From Pachyseris speciosa (taxonomy: Eukaryota > Cnidaria > Anthozoa > Scleractinia > Pachyseridae), in NCBI GenBank assembly GCA_016490735.1, contig JAEMWC010001379.1, positions 97,501 through 161,500 on the forward strand: 64,000 nt of DNA, read 5' to 3'. The position numbers and the translations under genes were made by a program. Of this stretch, positions 35,901-42,441 are shown piece by piece. Below the pieces are notes generated by a model. That model saw nothing but the letters and a program-made list of their open reading frames with translations, ran no database searches and was not told where the DNA came from. Numbering within the stretch: position 1 is the stretch's first letter; the number at the start of each line of letters is the position of its first letter.

Positions 35901-38871
35901 TGTTCGTTTAGAAATAAACGACAGCTAGCCGAGCATAACATCAAAGACAGAGCCTTCTGTGTTGTGGACCAGCGAAATCTCCATGGTAACCCCTTATATG
36001 GAGTAGCTAGGTTGATTTGACCTCCTACCCTTCAGAAATTGCAAAAAAGGTGAGCAAATCGCCGGGGGTAAATGAGTTAATCCATTCATGCATGGATCTT
36101 CCCGTCTCTCCAATATAAACCTTACCACATTTGCAGGGAATCTTGTAGACTACTCCGTCTTGTTTTACTGGATCAACAATGTCCTTAGGTCGCACTAGGT
36201 GTGATCTAGGAGTTGTGTCAGATCTGAAAACTGTCCGTATGCCTTGCTGTTGTAGGCAAAGGCAAAGAGCCTCCAATGTGCCTTTGACGTATGGCAGAAC
36301 CACAGTAGATTTAATTTCGGGTTCAGGTTCTTTAGTGGTTGTTCATCCCTTAGTTTTTGTAAGATTTTTTACAAATGAAAATTGATAATCGTTGGAAACA
36401 AGGACCGATGAGAGGTGTTTCTTTTCATGAGAGATAACTGATGGTTTTGTTATGAGGTGTTTAGATTGATCATACAGGCACTTGACAATACCACGTTTTA
36501 CAGATTGCAGGTGGTGTGAATCATATGCTAGGTACTGGTCAGTGTGTGTAGGCTTTCTGTAAACACTGGTAGAGAGGTATCCATTTGAATCCTTGATGAT
36601 CAACGTATCAAGGAGGGGTATTGAGTTGTCATTCTCAGTTTCCATTGTGAAACGGATCGTCGGCTGTTGACTATTGAGGTGTTGTAAGAACGAGTCAACT
36701 TTGTCACGATCTAAGATGGTAAATGTGTCATCCACATAGCGTTTCCAGATCTTACACAGTTTTCAGATCTGACACAACTCCTAGATCACACCTAGCGCAA
36801 CCTAAGGACATTGTCGATCCAGTAAAACAAGGCGGAGTAGTCTACAAGATTCCCTGAGAATGTGGTAAGGTTTATATTGGAGAGACGGGAAGATCTATGC
36901 ATGAATGGATTAAGGAATACGATAGGGACATACGGCTTGCTTGAACCCAATCCTCTACCATTTCAGAACTTAGCAACGCAACCGGACATTATCCGCTCTG
37001 GGACGAAGTTAAATTTATTGACCGAGACCCACATTGGTACACCCGTAGGGTTAAAGAGGCTATTCACATAAGACTTCACCCTAACAACATCAACAGGGAC
37101 AGTGGAATTGAAATTCCTGAAGCGTGAATGCCCACAATCAAACAACACAACAGCCAATCAGTACCAAAGCAGGCCCCGCTGAGGGAACAATTCCTAGTCT
37201 GAACGACAAGGATCAAAATCCTCCAATCAACATCAGCCTAAGCAAGGATCAAAACGCACCAATCACCACCAGCCACGGTGCTTCTTATACTCACACGTAG
37301 CCAGTCGACACCATCGCCTGATGAAGACCAGCAGTATAGCGGTTGAAACGTCGCGATCCACATCTTTGTGACTCAATCGTGAGACAAAAGATTAACTCAG
37401 CTATCATTTGAAACCATGATGACAAACACCTTTCATAATAATGGAAGTTATATGCAGCCGAAGACCTCCTGCCTGTACCTGCAAGCCAGCCAATCCTTTT
37501 TCGTACAAATTAATTTAGAAAAAAGCTGTTTTGTTTGTTTGTTGTTTGATAAGATCTACACTGTTTTGTACAGTGTAACACTTGCCGCTTGAAGGGGTGG
37601 CCAATGGTAAATTTGAGAGTTTTTCAAATCCCAGCACAAGCCCTTTTTCTGCAAAATTAAGTTCTTCCTTAGCCTGGCAACAGAAACTGAGTCTCTCAGA
37701 TGGCTTTGCAAATAGCATCAATACTGCAAGAACCATAGGATTGTTAATTTTTTTGTGAAATATGTTAGTTTTGGGAAAGACCACTGACCACTCCTTCCAC
37801 TCCACAGTCTCTCAGTGCTTCCATTACATAATAAAAGTACATCTACCAAAATTTTCTAGTTCTTTTCTTTTAAGTATAGTAGTATGCACTCACTGCTAAA
37901 CATCCAGCCTCCACTATATCTCCTGGATGGGGTTGAATCCCCTCATGGTTCAGTGAGCAGCACACATAATTGGAAAAGACATCTTCACTGTGAGTTTAAT
38001 AAATCACACATTAAAATATCCATGCCTTCTTGTAAGCCATTCATCTGGACTGAAGAAAAGTGCTTAGGGAGACAGTGAGCTGGCTACACGAGAGAAAATC
38101 AGGAGAGTACATAAGGAGAGGAGGGTACATGAAGGAGAGAAGGAACTGGTTAGCTGAGGCCCTGCCAGGGTAAATTCCGACAAGCGACATGGCCCAAAAA
38201 GTAGCGACAGCACAGAAAATGAAATCCCGACAGGCGACATCATTCCCGCTAAAATTCCAACAGTGGCATCAAGGCCAAGAATTAGCGATTTAAACACTGA
38301 CACGGGAGATTTTAAAATTCAGACAAGTGACACGGGAACCCCCTGGCAGGGCCTCTTAGCTCAGTGGTAGAGCACCAGACTACCGTGCAGGAGGTCGCGG
38401 GTTCAAACCCCGGCCGGACCAACACTCAGGGTCTTTAAATAAATGAGGAGAAAGTGCTGCCTTTGTAATGACATTTGCAAATGGTTAGACTTTCTAGTCT
38501 TCTTGGATTAGGATGATAAACCGTAGGCCTTGTCTCACAACTCTTCATAATTGATTCTGTGGGACATTAAAGAACCACAAGGGACGTAATGAACTCTGGC
38601 TGTGACCACCCTGGTGTCCAACTCTCAGCACGAGTGGTCGGCTTGGCGTAATCTTCTAAATGGACTACTGATCGATGAGGCCACATTCGTACGCCGGACT
38701 AAATCCCAAAGAAGTAACAGAATCAAGCGTAGAGTTCGCTTACCTCCTGCTTTCTGCGACAACCCCATGCGCCATTTTGTTGAGCTCTTCATGCTCCTCG
38801 GTCGGGTTTTCAACGCGATTTATGAAGACGCGACGTTGCGGTAAAGGAGATTCCGGACTAGAAAGAGCCAT
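6970..38871 (-). CDS. Strawberry notch (SBNO)-like helicase-family protein with C-terminal UBZ4 finger, at least 32 coding exons
   Basis: Exons, 5' to 3' on the minus strand (high..low): 38871-38744, 34532-34466, 33973-33933, 33817-33731, 32632-32541, 31762-31694, 30009-29930, 26733-26624, 25626-25574, 25071-25008, 24338-24248, 24113-24034, 23574-23507, 22977-22867, 22523-22430, 21651-21532, 20600-20515, 19946-19787, 18782-18722, 14420-14291, 13200-13115, 12571-12456, 11705-11610, 11517-11398, 11115-11054, 10885-10784, 10706-10527, 10368-10286, 9722-9639, 8610-8505, 8039-7901, 7659-6970. All have GT/AG borders, and from exon 2 on the phases join to 1,175 codons. Motifs: Walker [20 protein letters not shown] (DECH box), CSATG, helicase-[29 protein letters not shown], and the GW...C SBNO-C region. 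The last exon adds PIP-like motifs ([17 protein letters not shown]) and a UBZ4 finger ([13 protein letters not shown]). SBNO proteins are nuclear chromatin or transcription regulators. The N-terminus is far shorter than in vertebrate SBNO1. Exon 1 ends in a phase that does not fit exon 2, so at least one exon is missing from my model. Confidence 0.9.
8314..8394. mobile_element. 81 bp MITE
   Basis: Terminal inverted repeat CAACCTCGTTCCCAGGGCT pairs with the right end (reverse complement CAACCTCGTTTCCAGGGCT). It lies in an intron of the SBNO-like gene. Confidence 0.6.
8932..9541. mobile_element. MITE with GGTTTTCAaTTGAGT-type ends, carrying a nested SINE
   Basis: The left end (GCGGTTTTCAGTTGAGTG) and right end (CTCAATTGAAAACCCCTCT) are inverted and resemble the ends of the element at 20924-21207. 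The tRNA-derived SINE at about 9067-9390 sits inside. The pairing of these ends is inferred. Confidence 0.45.
9067..9390 (+). mobile_element. tRNA-derived SINE, family A copy 1
   Basis: The tRNA-like head has an A box (TTAGCTCAGTGGTAGAGC) and a B box (GGTTCAAACCC). It is followed by a body shared with copies at 14572 and 38347 (ACACTCAGGGTCTTTAAATA, GTTAGACTTTCTAGTCTTCT). The acceptor stem does not close, and the same body follows each head, so this is a SINE and not a tRNA gene. Confidence 0.8.
11797..11985. repeat. Two tandem copies of a ~95 bp unit
   Basis: Each copy contains AAAGTACTGCTCAGTAGCTT, GAATGGTCACACTT and CAGACTCAAAAGTT. A diverged reverse-complement copy lies at about 40270-40385, so this is a dispersed repeat family. 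Confidence 0.7.
12096..12431. mobile_element. MITE with GGGTGCTTACCATTTG ends
   Basis: Left end GGGTGCTTACCATTTGTCAG and right end (reverse complement GGGTGCTTACCATTTGCCAG) are inverted over at least 30 bp. AGT flanks both sides. It ends only 25 bp from the splice donor of the SBNO-like exon 12571-12456. Confidence 0.75.
13770..13925. repeat. Dispersed intronic repeat, copy 1
   Basis: Shares blocks (GGCAGGGTGTCAACAA, ATTTTCTATTGATTTGT, TATCTGGAACAC) with 25345-25510, which lies in another intron of the same gene. Confidence 0.6.
14054..14248. mobile_element. TTAA-flanked MITE
   Basis: The right end reads TTAACCCTTTCACGCCC on the minus strand and the left end TTAACCTGAACGC. TTAA at both ends suggests piggyBac-like mobilisation. 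It lies about 40 bp from exon 14420-14291. Confidence 0.55.
14572..15170 (+). mobile_element. SINE family A copy 2, split by a nested MITE
   Basis: The tRNA-like head and body match copies 1 and 3 up to about 14763 (CAACTCTTCATTATAG). Homology to the SINE tail resumes at about 15140 (TTGGCTGTGACCAC). The interruption is the MITE at 14764-15132. Confidence 0.7.
14764..15132. mobile_element. TA-target MITE nested in a SINE
   Basis: Inverted ends TAGGGAGTTTTAGCAACG and (reverse complement) TAGGGAGCTTTAGCAACG with TA at the borders suggest a Tc1/mariner-type MITE. It must be younger than the SINE it splits. Confidence 0.65.
15430..15972. mobile_element. Harbinger-like MITE (TTA duplication)
   Basis: Left end TGTATCAGTCAATTCCAAAA and right end are near-perfect inverted copies of about 30 bp. 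TTA flanks both sides. About 543 bp, non-coding. Confidence 0.7.
16613..17051. mobile_element. Long foldback MITE with TTAA ends
   Basis: Almost the whole 439 bp folds on itself. The arms contain TTAAAGTGCACCTAACCCC and a central-proximal block TGGGTCTATTCCTTAC in both orientations. The start TTAAAGTGC matches the element at 27863-28335, which suggests one family. Confidence 0.75.
19138..19700. mobile_element. TTAA-flanked piggyBac-like MITE
   Basis: Begins TTAACCCTTTCACACC and ends AAAAGGGTTAA. TTAA followed by CCC is the usual piggyBac terminus. Non-coding, 563 bp. Confidence 0.65.
20877..20923. repeat. (AAT)n microsatellite
   Basis: About 15 perfect AAT/TAA units, directly abutting the MITE at 20924. 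Confidence 0.95.
20924..21207. mobile_element. MITE with AGAGyrGTTTTCAATTGAGTG ends
   Basis: Left AGAGCAGTTTTCAATTGAGT and right (reverse complement) AGAGTGGTTTTCAATTGAGT are inverted repeats. A related, SINE-invaded copy is at 8932-9541. It sits between AAT-type repeats. Confidence 0.7.
21930..21956. repeat. (TGGA)n microsatellite
   Basis: About six tandem TGGA units within an intron. Confidence 0.9.
22031..22322. mobile_element. MITE with TAGCCTCCTTCGCAGCCGTT ends
   Basis: Perfect inverted ends of about 33 bp (left TAGCCTCCTTCGCAGCCGTT, right its reverse complement). A third internal copy of the CAGCCGTTGTCTGTGTCGGT block near 22180 suggests internal duplication. Confidence 0.75.
23180..23480. 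repeat. Low-complexity GAT/GAC/ACA-rich tract
   Basis: Degenerate trinucleotide repeats (ATGATGAC, ACAACAATG). Open frames through it are Asp/Thr/Met/His-rich artefacts. Confidence 0.85.
25345..25510. repeat. Dispersed intronic repeat, copy 2
   Basis: Diverged partner of 13770-13925 (GGCAGGGTGTCAACAA, ATTTTCTATTTTATTTG, TATATGGAACAC). Confidence 0.6.
27105..27215. repeat. Telomere-like (GGGGTT)n / (GGGTTA)n minisatellite
   Basis: About 18 hexamer units, starting as TTAGGG and drifting into TTGGGG, all in the same orientation. Confidence 0.9.
27863..28335. mobile_element. Foldback MITE (TTAA) inside the Ginger-like element
   Basis: Inverted ends TTAAAGTGCCTATGAAGCGA (left) and its reverse complement (right), with paired inner arms (CAAAATTTGAGGTGCT and its inverse). 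It abuts the truncated 3' end of the integrase remnant, so the insertion probably removed or followed loss of the rest. Confidence 0.75.
28345..29061 (-). pseudogene. Integrase remnant of the KRBA2/Ginger type
   Basis: 238 codons. An N-terminal region is followed by an H2C2-like zinc segment ([10 protein letters not shown] ... CVSLCQIH). Then comes an rve integrase core with the first catalytic Asp in LIEIDLMDF and the second in ITDNGREF, where the frame stops. The catalytic Glu and C-terminal domain are missing; a foldback MITE begins 10 bp beyond. DDE cores of this type occur in KRBA2-like and Ginger transposases. Not functional as it stands. Confidence 0.65.
30137..31158. mobile_element. 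TTAA-flanked piggyBac-like MITE, 1.0 kb
   Basis: Left end TTAACCCATTGACTACCGGC and right end (reverse complement) TTAACCTATTGGCACC. TTAA at both borders. Open frames within show no family similarity. Confidence 0.55.
31914..32112. repeat. Dispersed repeat, copy 1 of a local pair
   Basis: Direct repeat of about 200 bp shared with 32800-33000 (AGGTTAAACTTGAG, GCTTGCTGGCCTGT, CCTCTTCCCCCTCC). Function unknown. Confidence 0.65.
32800..33000. repeat. Dispersed repeat, copy 2 of a local pair
   Basis: See the copy at 31914-32112. The two lie in neighbouring introns flanking exon 32632-32541. Confidence 0.65.
35071..36080. mobile_element. TTAA-flanked element inserted in the Penelope-like copy
   Basis: The minus-strand Penelope-like sequence reads ATGAATGGA-TTAA at one side and TTAA-GGAACATGATAG at the other. 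The plus-strand copy has the same stretch uninterrupted, with a single TTAA. The inserted 1.0 kb therefore used and duplicated TTAA. Its ends CTCTTTCCCC and CTCATTTACCCC are weakly inverted. No transposase is visible. Confidence 0.75.
36025..36735 (-). pseudogene. Penelope-like reverse transcriptase / GIY-YIG remnant
   Basis: One frame (36343-36735) reads like the end of a Penelope-like RT ([24 protein letters not shown]). The next (36025-36303), in a different frame, holds the linker and start of GIY-YIG ([18 protein letters not shown]). A frameshift separates them and the N-terminal RT is absent. Confidence 0.75.
38347..38630 (+). mobile_element. tRNA-derived SINE, family A copy 3
   Basis: Head with A box TTAGCTCAGTGGTAGAGC and B box GGTTCAAACCC. 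The body matches copies at 9067 and 14572, ending GGCTGTGACCACCCTGGTGT. It ends about 115 bp from the donor of SBNO-like exon 1. Confidence 0.8.
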
Positions 38872-39067
38872 ATATACCCTTAAGTTACGGAAATGTTGTA
38901 AAATAAGCTCTCATCCTCCAAGTATTATCGATGAATTTCTTGTGAGACCAAAGATGTTCCCGCATTTTTGGTCGTTACCGCTTAGAGCGCGGGCGCACTG
39001 ATCTAACCACGGTGCACTGCGAAACTGATGAAGTGGTAACAACAAATGACTGGATCTTTCGCCCTTA

Positions 39068-39068
39068 C

Positions 39069-39108
<40 letters not shown>
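39068..39108. repeat. (ATT)n microsatellite
   Basis: About 13 perfect units. Confidence 0.95.
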
Positions 39109-39227
39109 TGGTTTTGTTTTGTTTTATTTTTTGAGGCACAAGCTAGGGAGGTTGGCTAATCAATTCGGCTTAGTTTCATTTGAGTTGGAAAATTTCCCAC
39201 CGCACCCCCATTCTCGCTCTGGGGAAC

Positions 39228-39252
39228 GGGGGGGGGGGGGGGGGGGGGGGGG
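39228..39252. repeat. 25 bp poly-G run
   Basis: Uninterrupted G homopolymer; length may be unreliable in assembly. Confidence 0.9.
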
Positions 39253-40269
39253 ATTTTCCAACACAATGAGTCCAAGGCTGTAGTTTCAGAATTCTCCTTA
39301 TCTTTGGAAGGCATATGTGCTGTTAGCAAGGGAACCTAAAGATGTAAGAAAAATCGAAGTGGGACAACAATAACCTCACCTGATCGAATTATCTATGAAA
39401 GCACTTCCGTTGACAAAAACTACAAACCATGAACCACAAATCGCCTCAAACAGCTGACAGAAAATGGAGGGAGGCGGGACGGCCACAAAGACGAAAACTA
39501 CATGACCACCGAATATTTGAGATTCCTTGTTAAATTCACTCGATATTTTAATACGGCATAGAAATGGGTCAGAGATTTCAATTTTTTTAACAAACAACTC
39601 AACGAAATCTTGAAATTCCGTTTTTGGCTCTGAAATGTTCTTTTAAAGCCGTGATCTGCGTGATATTTTTGTCATCCACGGTATGTCCTAACCGCAGCTT
39701 CAGAGCTTTCTGCAATAGTGAACCGACCTATGATCTCTCAGTACGACATCCTATCAACTCCGTCAAGTTTACATGACTCTCTGCTGACTGACTGAAGCTA
39801 TATGACAACAGAGCCAAAGATCGAGTAGTAAGGAAATCAGCAAGTCGAGATTTTGGAATGGAATTAAAATCCCCAAATCCTGATGTGCTTCCTTTCATCA
39901 GGCATTACAGGATTGCGACCTTACGAACAAACCGCACACAAACACGGAAACAGTTCAACTTCACCTCCCCCGCCAAGGTTAAGCTTCTAGCCGTGTTATC
40001 TAGTTCCGTCTTACATAACAGCCCTGATATGAGGCATTTGAGACGGTTCGTGTAGCTATTCCAATTACAAACTTTGCTGAATAGCACTGTTTGTGGTGCG
40101 GTATGTACGAGGTGTTCTACAGTGTTCTAGCATTGAGTCTGAACAGATTATGAAATCTTTCAGGCCGGCTTCAAGTCAAAGCAAACTACTTTCCCGTTGT
40201 GCTGTGTACTATGCTGCGCAGACTAAAAGGTGGATTGAACTTTTCGGTCTGTCATACTGGGGTGAATTT

Positions 40270-40385
40270 AGCCAAACGTGTGACCATTCAAATGAAAGCT
40301 AATGAGCAGTGCTTTCCTGTGGCGATGCCGTTTGCTCAGACGGGGTGTTTCTTACTTTTGAGTTCATAAGCAAAATCCAAGCATC
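40270..40385 (-). repeat. Reverse copy of the 11797-11985 repeat
   Basis: Reverse complement contains AAAGCACTGCTCATTAGCTT and TTTGAATGGTCAC, as in the tandem repeat at 11797-11985. Confidence 0.6.
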
Positions 40386-40861
40386 TTCGGTATGTTTTTA
40401 TCAGTCATAGGGACTCCTTATTACTTGGTACACTTAAATACAGAAGTTAACTGGGAGAGAGGAGTGACAGATTGCGATCTAAACAGTAACTAGGGGCACC
40501 CAACCAGCCCGAAATCAACCAAAAGTTGTAGAAAGGCATTTTCAAGTACCTTACGGTTTCGATGTCTGTTTAAAGTGATGTTTTCGTAAGCCAGAAGAAT
40601 TTGATCTGTTCGAAAATGTTAAGGAACAACATTTTCCTTTGGGAAATTTCTAGCTGAACTCAGTGAACTTTCCACGAACTTTCTGGGGAACTATTTTCTT
40701 TCCGAAAATGCTAGGTGACGTTTTGACTGCCAAAACCAGCAAATATGACCCTTCCGAACACGTCAGGGGCTATTATTTCCTCATTGCGAATCTTTTAGGC
40801 CATGTTTCAGTTACGAAAATCCGTGTGCACTCTTAAATGGACGCCGAAAGCCAAAGGCGAA

Positions 40862-40910
40862 CTACCCTCCACCGAACAGATATCTCAGATATCTGTTCGG
40901 TGGAGGGTAG
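40862..40910. repeat. Perfect 23 bp-arm hairpin
   Basis: The arm starting CTACCCTCCACCGAACAG at 40862-40884 is exactly repeated in inverse at 40888-40910 around a TCA loop. The left-arm sequence and its upstream flank (GACGCCGAAAGCC) also occur at about 1199-1246. Confidence 0.9.
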
Positions 40911-41344
40911 TATGTCGTTGGGTGCCCCTGAGTAACGCTTTTAGGTAAAGATCGTGCTTGCTGCCAGTATGAAAACTTATCTCTGACTCAGGAATCCTAT
41001 CTGCATTACTTCCAAAATTACATAAATTGTTTCCCGGATTTGACACTGAAACAAACATTTCCGAGATTCTTTGATGATGGTTTGAAGTGAACAATGACAA
41101 CAGAAAACACTTGTGGACTTTAGGCTTAGGAGTAGGTCCAGCTTAACACTGGTAAAGGAAAGGTGCTTCTAATGCATTGCGCAGCCGGTTCTAGGAACAG
41201 CAACGGTATCCCTTCATTATGATTGTTTTTCTGGTTATCGCTCTGTTTGGCTGAAACGATAAATAGTTTGGGCAGCTGGCCTATGATTGTAGAGAACCTA
41301 CCGTCTGATACCCGGCCGGCGCTTTAAAGGGGCAACGACTGTTA

Positions 41345-41350
41345 AATATC
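41345..41350. repeat. Left target-site duplication AATATC
   Basis: Identical to 60606-60611, directly outside the TIRs; 6 bp is the Polinton size. Confidence 0.95.
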
Positions 41351-41477
41351 AGTAGTATAGTACATGGGTGATTGAGCACATTTTTCACAACACATTTTTC
41401 AATTTTGTGTCGTAAAATTTTAACAGCACATTTTCCATAAAATGTGTTGGTTTTTGAAAAAACTAGCACACTTTTTG

Positions 41478-41510
41478 TCAAGGTCACCAAAATTCCCAAG
41501 GTCAAGGTCA
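41478..41510. promoter_or_regulatory. Three AAGGTCA nuclear-receptor-type half-sites in the TIR
   Basis: TCAAGGTCA (41478-41486), CCAAGGTCA (41496-41504) and TCAAGGTCA (41502-41510) lie in the same orientation. They match the extended half-site bound by monomeric receptors of the FTZ-F1/SF-1 and ERR types. Mirrored at about 60445-60477. A regulatory role is inferred. Confidence 0.4.
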
Positions 41511-41560
41511 AGGTTAAATTTTCCAAGTCTAAAATTAGGATGATGAATGAATGAAAGAAT

Positions 41561-41680
41561 TGAGTAGTATCCGTCTAGAAACGGCTGATTTCAATATTCT
41601 AAGCGATAATTAGTATATTTGAGCAGTATCTGTCGAGAAACGGCCGATTTTAACATTCTAAGCGATTATTAGTATTCAGG
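41561..41680. repeat. Two imperfect ~58 bp tandem units in the TIR
   Basis: Both units contain AGTATCyGTCkAGAAACGGC, ATTCTAAGCGAT and ATTAGTAT. Present identically in the right TIR. Such subterminal repeats may be transposase/integrase or terminal-protein recognition sites. Confidence 0.75.
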
Positions 41681-41736
41681 TAGAATTGTATTTTCAAATG
41701 TCAACTTTTTTCTTTTTAAGTACCTTTATGATATAA

Positions 41737-41763
41737 AAAACACTTAAAGAAATGTCGCTTTAG
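41737..41763 (+). promoter_or_regulatory. TIR promoter region: TATA-like box and 3-codon uORF
   Basis: An A/T box ATATAAAAAA (about 41731-41740) lies some 30 bp upstream of the start codon at 41770. A minimal upstream ORF, ATG TCG CTT TAG (41752-41763), sits between. The same arrangement, mirrored, precedes pPolB at 60185. No TCTAAC motif is present here. Confidence 0.45.
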
Positions 41764-41769
41764 GTTATT

Positions 41770-42441
41770 ATGGAGAATGAAGAAAGAAATCTCCGGGCCT
41801 TGGAAAAGCCCTCTCAAATCAGGTCAGGTAGCCAGATGGTAAATGACCTCAGTGGATCAGGTAGCCAGATGGTAAATGATCTGTGTAATCCAGATATTCA
41901 CGAATATTTTGTTGAAGTAGAAAAATATCTAATATGTCCTTTATGTGATCAGAAGATAGCAGAACATAGTGTCAAAAATGAACCATGTTGTGATGATCAG
42001 AAAATGATTAATGACAATGGTGAAAATGTTTGTACAAATTGTGGTTCAGTCCATGGTTATGATTATTGTAAGGAGTACGTTGACTTTCATAATAATATGT
42101 ATAAAATAAAGCGGAAATCTATATATCATCGGAAGTACCATATTGAAAATGTGATAAATGGTGTATGTTGCAAGAATAGATTTCAAATTTCAGTAAAAGA
42201 TAAGGGTAAAATATTAAGAATATTCAAGGAGATAGACACTATCATCCCTTCGGTGAATAAGAATCGTAAAAGAATGATAAACACCAAATTTATTCTGAAA
42301 CAATTGTTTATGATGATGGATCTGCCTTATGAGTATATCATATTAACCAACTCAAAGAAAACACTGAAATTTTATAATCAATATTGGGTTGAGATTCTAT
42401 TGTTAATATTTGATAAGATTATTCGTATTATCAAACAGTGA
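41770..42441 (+). CDS. Zinc-ribbon protein, probable VLTF3-like late transcription factor
   Basis: 223 codons. Residues 1-37 are encoded in the TIR and are identical to the start of pPolB, including the doubled GSQMVND. Then come Cys pairs CPLC (56-59), CC (73-74) and CTNCG (88-92), making a TFIIB-type ribbon. Next is a basic/aromatic segment (YKIKRKSIYHRKYHIENVI) and a helical C-terminus (KRMINTKFILKQLF ... YNQYWVEI). The layout of CxxCG ribbon, then Y-x-R-x-x-[YH]H, then a conserved helical domain matches my knowledge of the VLTF3 late transcription factors of large DNA viruses; a plain TFIIB-like ribbon is the alternative. It is the outermost left gene, driven by the TIR promoter, and overlaps the end of the convergent gene by 11 bp. 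Its probable role is activation of element genes carrying the TCTAAC box (inference). Confidence 0.55.
   Translation: MENEERNLRALEKPSQIRSGSQMVNDLSGSGSQMVNDLCNPDIHEYFVEVEKYLICPLCDQKIAEHSVKNEPCCDDQKMINDNGENVCTNCGSVHGYDYCKEYVDFHNNMYKIKRKSIYHRKYHIENVINGVCCKNRFQISVKDKGKILRIFKEIDTIIPSVNKNRKRMINTKFILKQLFMMMDLPYEYIILTNSKKTLKFYNQYWVEILLLIFDKIIRIIKQ

Larger units (their letters stand above)
34596..37410. mobile_element. Two Penelope-like element fragments in inverted (head-to-head) array
   Basis: A minus-strand copy (36763 down to 34596, interrupted at 35071-36080) and a shorter plus-strand copy (about 36764-37410) are arranged as an inverted repeat. Both encode fragments of a Penelope-like C-terminus: a GIY-YIG endonuclease ([11 protein letters not shown]) after a reverse transcriptase tail. 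Both also share the same 3' untranslated tail (TGATGAAGACCAGCAGTATA and its inverse). Such inverted adjacency is typical of Penelope-like insertions. All frames are interrupted. It lies in the first intron region of the SBNO-like gene. Confidence 0.75.
38872..41350. other. Gene-free DNA upstream of the SBNO-like gene
   Basis: It presumably includes the promoter and 5' UTR of the minus-strand SBNO-like gene, whose candidate ATG is at 38871. No TATA box or other motif convinces me. Contents: an (ATT)n tract (39068-39108), a 25-G run (39228-39252), a dispersed repeat (40270-40385) and a perfect hairpin (40862-40910). No gene seen. Confidence 0.5.
41351..41881. repeat. Left terminal inverted repeat, 531 bp
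   Basis: Matches the reverse complement of 60074-60605 with one T-run length difference near the outer end. It holds two ~58 bp imperfect tandem units (from about 41561), three AAGGTCA-type sites, a TATA-like box, a 3-codon upstream ORF, and the first 37 codons of the inward gene. Confidence 0.97.

Noticed and set aside
37515..37805. 96-codon minus-strand frame as the missing SBNO-like exon
   Set aside because: It has an acceptor-like site, but joining it to exon 1 gives an immediate stop, and no donor restores phase with exon 34532-34466.
41281..41526. 81-codon and mirrored 69-codon frames starting MENLTLTLTLGILV in both TIRs
   Set aside because: They run outward across the element ends into unrelated flanks and translate repeat DNA (the AAGGTCA tract); no independent support.
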